Below are positions 60,924-64,000 of a stretch of DNA of 64,000 nt, piece by piece. The notes below the pieces were generated by a model that was not told the origin of the DNA, searched no databases, and saw nothing but the letters and a program-made list of their open reading frames with translations. This DNA is from CAVRXQ01 sp963725215 (GTDB lineage: Bacteria > Actinomycetota > Acidimicrobiia > Acidimicrobiales > Bog-793), in contig CAVRXQ010000006.1 in assembly GCA_963725215.1 (NCBI GenBank), positions 206,065-270,064 of the forward strand, given 5' to 3'. A program made the position numbers and the translations under genes. Position 1 is the first letter of the stretch, and each line of letters begins with the position of its first letter.

Positions 60924-61154
60924 ATGTTCGCGAGACGCAGAACAGCCACTGTCCGCAATTACGAAGGGATCTGCCGAGACTGTGGCTCTGAGTGGGGCCT
61001 GCCAGAAGATTGGGTGCTCGAGAAACCCGTCGCGCTCAGATGGCGACGCTTCGCCAGGCATCGGGGCGCTGAAACCGCCGCGAAGCGAGGTGGTGGTCAG
61101 TGCCCGGAATGCGGATCGACAAACAGCGAGGTTCGTCCGCGCGAAACCGCGTGA
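60924..61154 (+). CDS. Small zinc-ribbon protein
   Basis: A 76-residue protein with two CxxC knuckles (ICRDCGSEW and QCPECGST) separated by a basic linker (ALRWRRFARHRG). This is a typical zinc ribbon, and similar short proteins are common in actinomycetes without assigned function. ATG 60924 has GGAGG ten bases upstream. Confidence 0.6.
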   Translation: MFARRRTATVRNYEGICRDCGSEWGLPEDWVLEKPVALRWRRFARHRGAETAAKRGGGQCPECGSTNSEVRPRETA

Positions 61155-61190
61155 CTGCTCCCACGCCCTCTGAACACGACGGGCCGCCGC

Positions 61191-61212
61191 CCGTGCGCGA
61201 TCCGTGCGCGAT
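61191..61212. repeat. 11-base tandem repeat
   Basis: CCGTGCGCGAT occurs twice in tandem in the gap between the zinc-ribbon gene and the convergent permease gene. A CCGCG-GTTAA-CGCGG hairpin follows at about 61238-61252. Confidence 0.6.
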
Positions 61213-61285
61213 GCAACGGAATTTGTTGGTCACCCGCGGTTAACGCGGCGTTCCTTCGTCGGCCTCTGGTCTCCTAGCGCAGATA

Positions 61286-63838
61286 TCACTCTGTTCGCAG
61301 CATCAGCGCCGTCTGGGTCCTCCCCGCGACGCGCCCAGGGAAGAAGGCGACGAGGTTCGCGAGAACGAACGCGCCGAGCGCAACGTAAACGATGGACATG
61401 ACTGGCACCGTAGGATCCGGCACCGCATAGATCTCACGAGCGAAGCGAATCCAGAGCCAGCGTCCAAGCACCACCCCGACGGGCGCGCCAACGATCGTCC
61501 CGATGACGGCGACAACCGAGGCTTGCCAAGCGACCGTGGCTGCGAGCTGTCGTCTCGTAAACCCGAGTGTCTTCAACAACGCCAGGTCTCTCCTTCGACG
61601 CCGAACCGACGCGATAAGCGTGAGGCCAAGGGCAACTATCGCCCCGACGGCAAGCCCAGACACAAGAATCGTTGGTGTGGCGCCCACGGAGCGGTAGTTG
61701 ACAATCTCGGCCGGATGCTGGACCGGCAATACCACGACAGTGCCGCCACCTTGGCCAGCCGGAAGGGCCGCGAGGGCTTTGGTCCCAGCGTCAGCCATCC
61801 GTTGGAGCGAGGCCAGACCCGTCGCCGGACTCACTCCGTCTCGCAACCGCACGACCACCATGGTCGGGCCATTCAAGGTCGGATACGGACTTGCGGTGGC
61901 CCGTCTCATCGCGACCGGTTGGATCCCGTTCGCGACCAGTGCTCCGGTGCCCATCGAAGGGTGCAGGGTCCCGGAACCTCCGATCGCAGGCATGGTCGCT
62001 GTTCCGACGATGACAAGGGATGTTGGCGGGACATAAAAGGGTGCGTCCTTCGGGGACCCGTACGACACGACCACGCGGTCGCCGACGCGCTTATGCAACT
62101 GTGCGAGCGTGGCCGAACCAAGCACGATTTGGTCGTTCGCTTCCAGCGCGTGCCCGGTAAGGATCGGCGGCGTCAGTTCGGCGTGTGCGCTCCCGGCCAG
62201 TATCGGCACGGTTTGGCCGTCAATCTGGGCGCTCGCAAAGTTGAAGCCAGTCCACGCGGCAACGTCCGGAGAACGGCTGAGAAGCGCTCGAACCTGTGGC
62301 GGTACGTTTCCGCCCGTTGTCTGTTCTAAGGCATAGCTCCAGTTCCACCCATACAGTGCTGGATGGGAAACGAGGGTTTGAAGTCCGCTGCCGAACGTGA
62401 GGGTCGCGACCACCATGAGCACCGCGAGGGCCGTGCCAAATAAGGCAGAGCGCACCGGCGCCGCGGTTCGACCGCGTCCTGGATCAAAGGCAAATCCGAG
62501 ACCGACGATCGCTGGAGCCGCGAGCCCTGAGGACATGGCGGCGCGCACGATTCTTGATCCCGATCCCTCGATCCGTCTTCCCTGGCGCGTGATGCGGTCA
62601 GGCGATCTCCAATAGGCGAGTGCCAAGGCAAATACGCCAAGGCCGATGATCAGCACGCCGAACCCAGCACCGAGCACGTCCCAGTCGAAGGCGATACCAG
62701 GTGACGGATCAACCTCGCGCACCGCTCCGATCGGGGCGAGCGGCGAGAGCCCGACAGCCACGCTCGCGGCGAGAAATGCGCCGAGGAACACCGCGGCAAG
62801 CACGCCGATCAGTCCATCGGTCATCACCATTGTTGGAGTGGCCCCAATTGCACGCAGCACGTGAAGGTCGTCCTCGTTCGCTCGCAGTTGGCGCCCGATC
62901 GCCTGGCTCGCGATGAGCAGCGTGGCGAGGGCCGCGATGGCTCCGAACACCTCGAGGGCGATCGTCTCCGGCTTGATCGCCCGCTGCACCTCTGCTTCGA
63001 CGACCGCTGGGACGTAGAAGTTGTACTGCGCGCCACGCGGAATGAGACCGATGATCTCCTGCTCGACAGCGGCTAAGTCGTGGCTGCCGTGGTCAAGCTG
63101 GAGGCCATAGACAACGAACGGCCAGAATCCCGCACTCGCGATGAGAGACCGGGTGAGCGCCGGGGTGAAGAGCGCGTAGGAGACGAAGTGGTCAACATCA
63201 TCATGGACGACCGCATGATTGTTGAACACGACAATCCCGACGAGCTTGGCGTCGAACCGAAAGTGGGCTTTGATCGTGGAAGCACCCGTAGCCGCTTGCG
63301 CAAGCGTGATGGCACCGAAGGGAATCGTCTCGTTGAGGTGCCACCCCGTCAGTCGTGCGGTTTCTGAATCGGTGACGAACTCGGTGTCCCGCGCGGGATT
63401 GGCCATCCGCCCCTTAATGACAGTGACGCGGTCTTGTTTGAAAAACAGCCCATTTGCACTTCCGATCGCCTGCGTCGATCCCGTGACAAAGGCGTTCGAG
63501 CTATCGAGGGTTCCGTTCGATCGGACCGGACCGATGAGGAGTTCGACATCGTTCGCGACGTGCTTGACATCGGGAAGGCGGGCGAGCTGGTTCTTCAGAC
63601 TGGCGACGCCGGAGGAGGCCGTGCTTTGGGAAACGAACCCGACGTCGAGGTCGGAGGGGTTGGTGCCGGTCAGGTAGACGGGATACGAGGACTGCGTGCG
63701 GCGGGCACCGGCGACGGAGCCCATGGCGAGTCCACCGACCAGCCCGATCAAAAGGACTAGCGACAGGTAGCCGCCCCACCTGCGACCACGAGCGGCCCTG
63801 AAGCGGTACCAGGCGACCCGAAACAGTGTCTTACTCAA
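61286..63838 (-). CDS. FtsX/MacB-type ABC transporter permease
   Basis: An 850-residue permease. A first membrane helix near the N-terminus (LSLVLLIGLVGGLAMGSVAG), a large extracytoplasmic region, then two FtsX modules: helices about 290-410 (FGAIAALATLLIASQAIGRQ, GVLAAVFLGAFLAASVAVGL) and about 725-850 (VSGLAVGAIVALGLTLIASV, VVAVIGTIVGAPVGVVLGRW). A second extracytoplasmic domain lies between. The matching ATPase is not in the window and may lie to the right, upstream. Such systems export lipids or peptides or transmit signals; the substrate is unknown. Confidence 0.87.
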   Translation of the reverse strand: MSKTLFRVAWYRFRAARGRRWGGYLSLVLLIGLVGGLAMGSVAGARRTQSSYPVYLTGTNPSDLDVGFVSQSTASSGVASLKNQLARLPDVKHVANDVELLIGPVRSNGTLDSSNAFVTGSTQAIGSANGLFFKQDRVTVIKGRMANPARDTEFVTDSETARLTGWHLNETIPFGAITLAQAATGASTIKAHFRFDAKLVGIVVFNNHAVVHDDVDHFVSYALFTPALTRSLIASAGFWPFVVYGLQLDHGSHDLAAVEQEIIGLIPRGAQYNFYVPAVVEAEVQRAIKPETIALEVFGAIAALATLLIASQAIGRQLRANEDDLHVLRAIGATPTMVMTDGLIGVLAAVFLGAFLAASVAVGLSPLAPIGAVREVDPSPGIAFDWDVLGAGFGVLIIGLGVFALALAYWRSPDRITRQGRRIEGSGSRIVRAAMSSGLAAPAIVGLGFAFDPGRGRTAAPVRSALFGTALAVLMVVATLTFGSGLQTLVSHPALYGWNWSYALEQTTGGNVPPQVRALLSRSPDVAAWTGFNFASAQIDGQTVPILAGSAHAELTPPILTGHALEANDQIVLGSATLAQLHKRVGDRVVVSYGSPKDAPFYVPPTSLVIVGTATMPAIGGSGTLHPSMGTGALVANGIQPVAMRRATASPYPTLNGPTMVVVRLRDGVSPATGLASLQRMADAGTKALAALPAGQGGGTVVVLPVQHPAEIVNYRSVGATPTILVSGLAVGAIVALGLTLIASVRRRRRDLALLKTLGFTRRQLAATVAWQASVVAVIGTIVGAPVGVVLGRWLWIRFAREIYAVPDPTVPVMSIVYVALGAFVLANLVAFFPGRVAGRTQTALMLRTE

Positions 63839-64000
63839 CGTGGTGGCACCGAAAAAAGCAGATGCGAACCCACGTCCCAGTCAACCCCCAAATGCGCTTC
63901 TTCGGCGCTGTCTAGTCAGTTTGACAAATTCGCATTTCGCCAACCAAGGCGGGCAACAGGTGTAAAGCCCCTGTGGTAGCACTGCCTCAGCCTTCCGAAT

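Noticed and set aside
60919..60930. CGAACATGTTCG resembles a LexA box
   Set aside because: The spacing between the GAAC and GTTC halves is two bases, not the four of the actinobacterial SOS box, and it overlaps the start codon of a zinc-ribbon gene.
1..64000. CRISPR arrays, rRNA genes, phage structural genes
   Set aside because: No regularly spaced repeats, rRNA or capsid/tail genes were seen anywhere in the window.

Overview
The window looks like a high-GC actinomycete chromosome (Actinomycetota, possibly near Acidimicrobiia; the rank is inference). Support comes from the rimO-pgsA-cinA-recA gene order, a Gram-positive-type LexA box (CGAACATACGTTCG) in front of recA, many 4-base start/stop overlaps, and several starts that sit 5-7 bases after a TANNNT -10 box, as in leaderless actinobacterial transcripts.

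Layout. (1) 1-8290 is the right part of an integrated mobilizable element: a tyrosine integrase running off the left edge, an excisionase-like HTH protein, an IS110-family element, a lipoprotein, a MobF relaxase-helicase whose start codon lies in a 36-base inverted repeat, a degenerate tRNA-Arg(TCT)-like sequence, a secreted protein frameshifted by a 14-base tandem duplication, and a 42-base 3' piece of tRNA-Arg(TCT) that serves as attR. (2) 8367-9800 holds an IS30 element with recognisable ends and a scrap of an IS481 transposase. (3) 9829-16416 is a one-carbon module: a fused NuoE/NuoF-like formate dehydrogenase diaphorase subunit, the molybdenum catalytic subunit, and formate-tetrahydrofolate ligase. 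(4) 16472-24700 carries a quinone oxidoreductase, a ClC channel, a TetR regulator and a gnd-pgi-zwf pentose phosphate operon (pgi frameshifted). (5) 24829-31477 has a COG4315-type secreted protein, a UvrD-like helicase, and an alpha/beta hydrolase - membrane Mur ligase - Ddl-like ligase - PH-domain series. (6) 31528-39430 has a tnpB remnant, rimO (two frameshifts), pgsA, cinA, a DUF3089 remnant, recA, a DsbA/FrnE-like protein, a frameshifted GNAT gene and a LysR regulator. (7) 39441-45626 is a tightly overlapping four-gene minus-strand operon: acyl-CoA reductase/HAD fusion, zinc alcohol dehydrogenase, LarA-like DUF2088 protein and PlsC-type acyltransferase. (8) 46380-59996 is largely a molybdenum cofactor island: a beta-propeller/MoaD-like pair, an FdhF/YdeP-type molybdoenzyme with fdhD, moaC, mobA, moaE, moaD, mogA, a Mop-domain regulator, modA, a fused modBC, moaA and moeA. 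(9) 60230-63838 has tRNA-Val(CAC), two small ORFs and a large FtsX-type permease.

How it works together. The molybdate importer, the pterin pathway and FdhD supply the two formate-dehydrogenase-type enzymes. The NAD-linked one sits beside formate-tetrahydrofolate ligase, so formate can be oxidised for NADH or charged onto folate. The most attractive uncharacterised units are the four-gene lipid-like operon, the hydrolase/Mur ligase/Ddl series, the propeller-MoaD pair, and the relaxase start-site inverted repeat.

Caution: pgi, rimO (twice), the GNAT gene and a VOC gene carry single-base frameshifts in otherwise well conserved reading frames. This is more frequent than normal decay of core genes would give, so sequencing or assembly indels must be considered.
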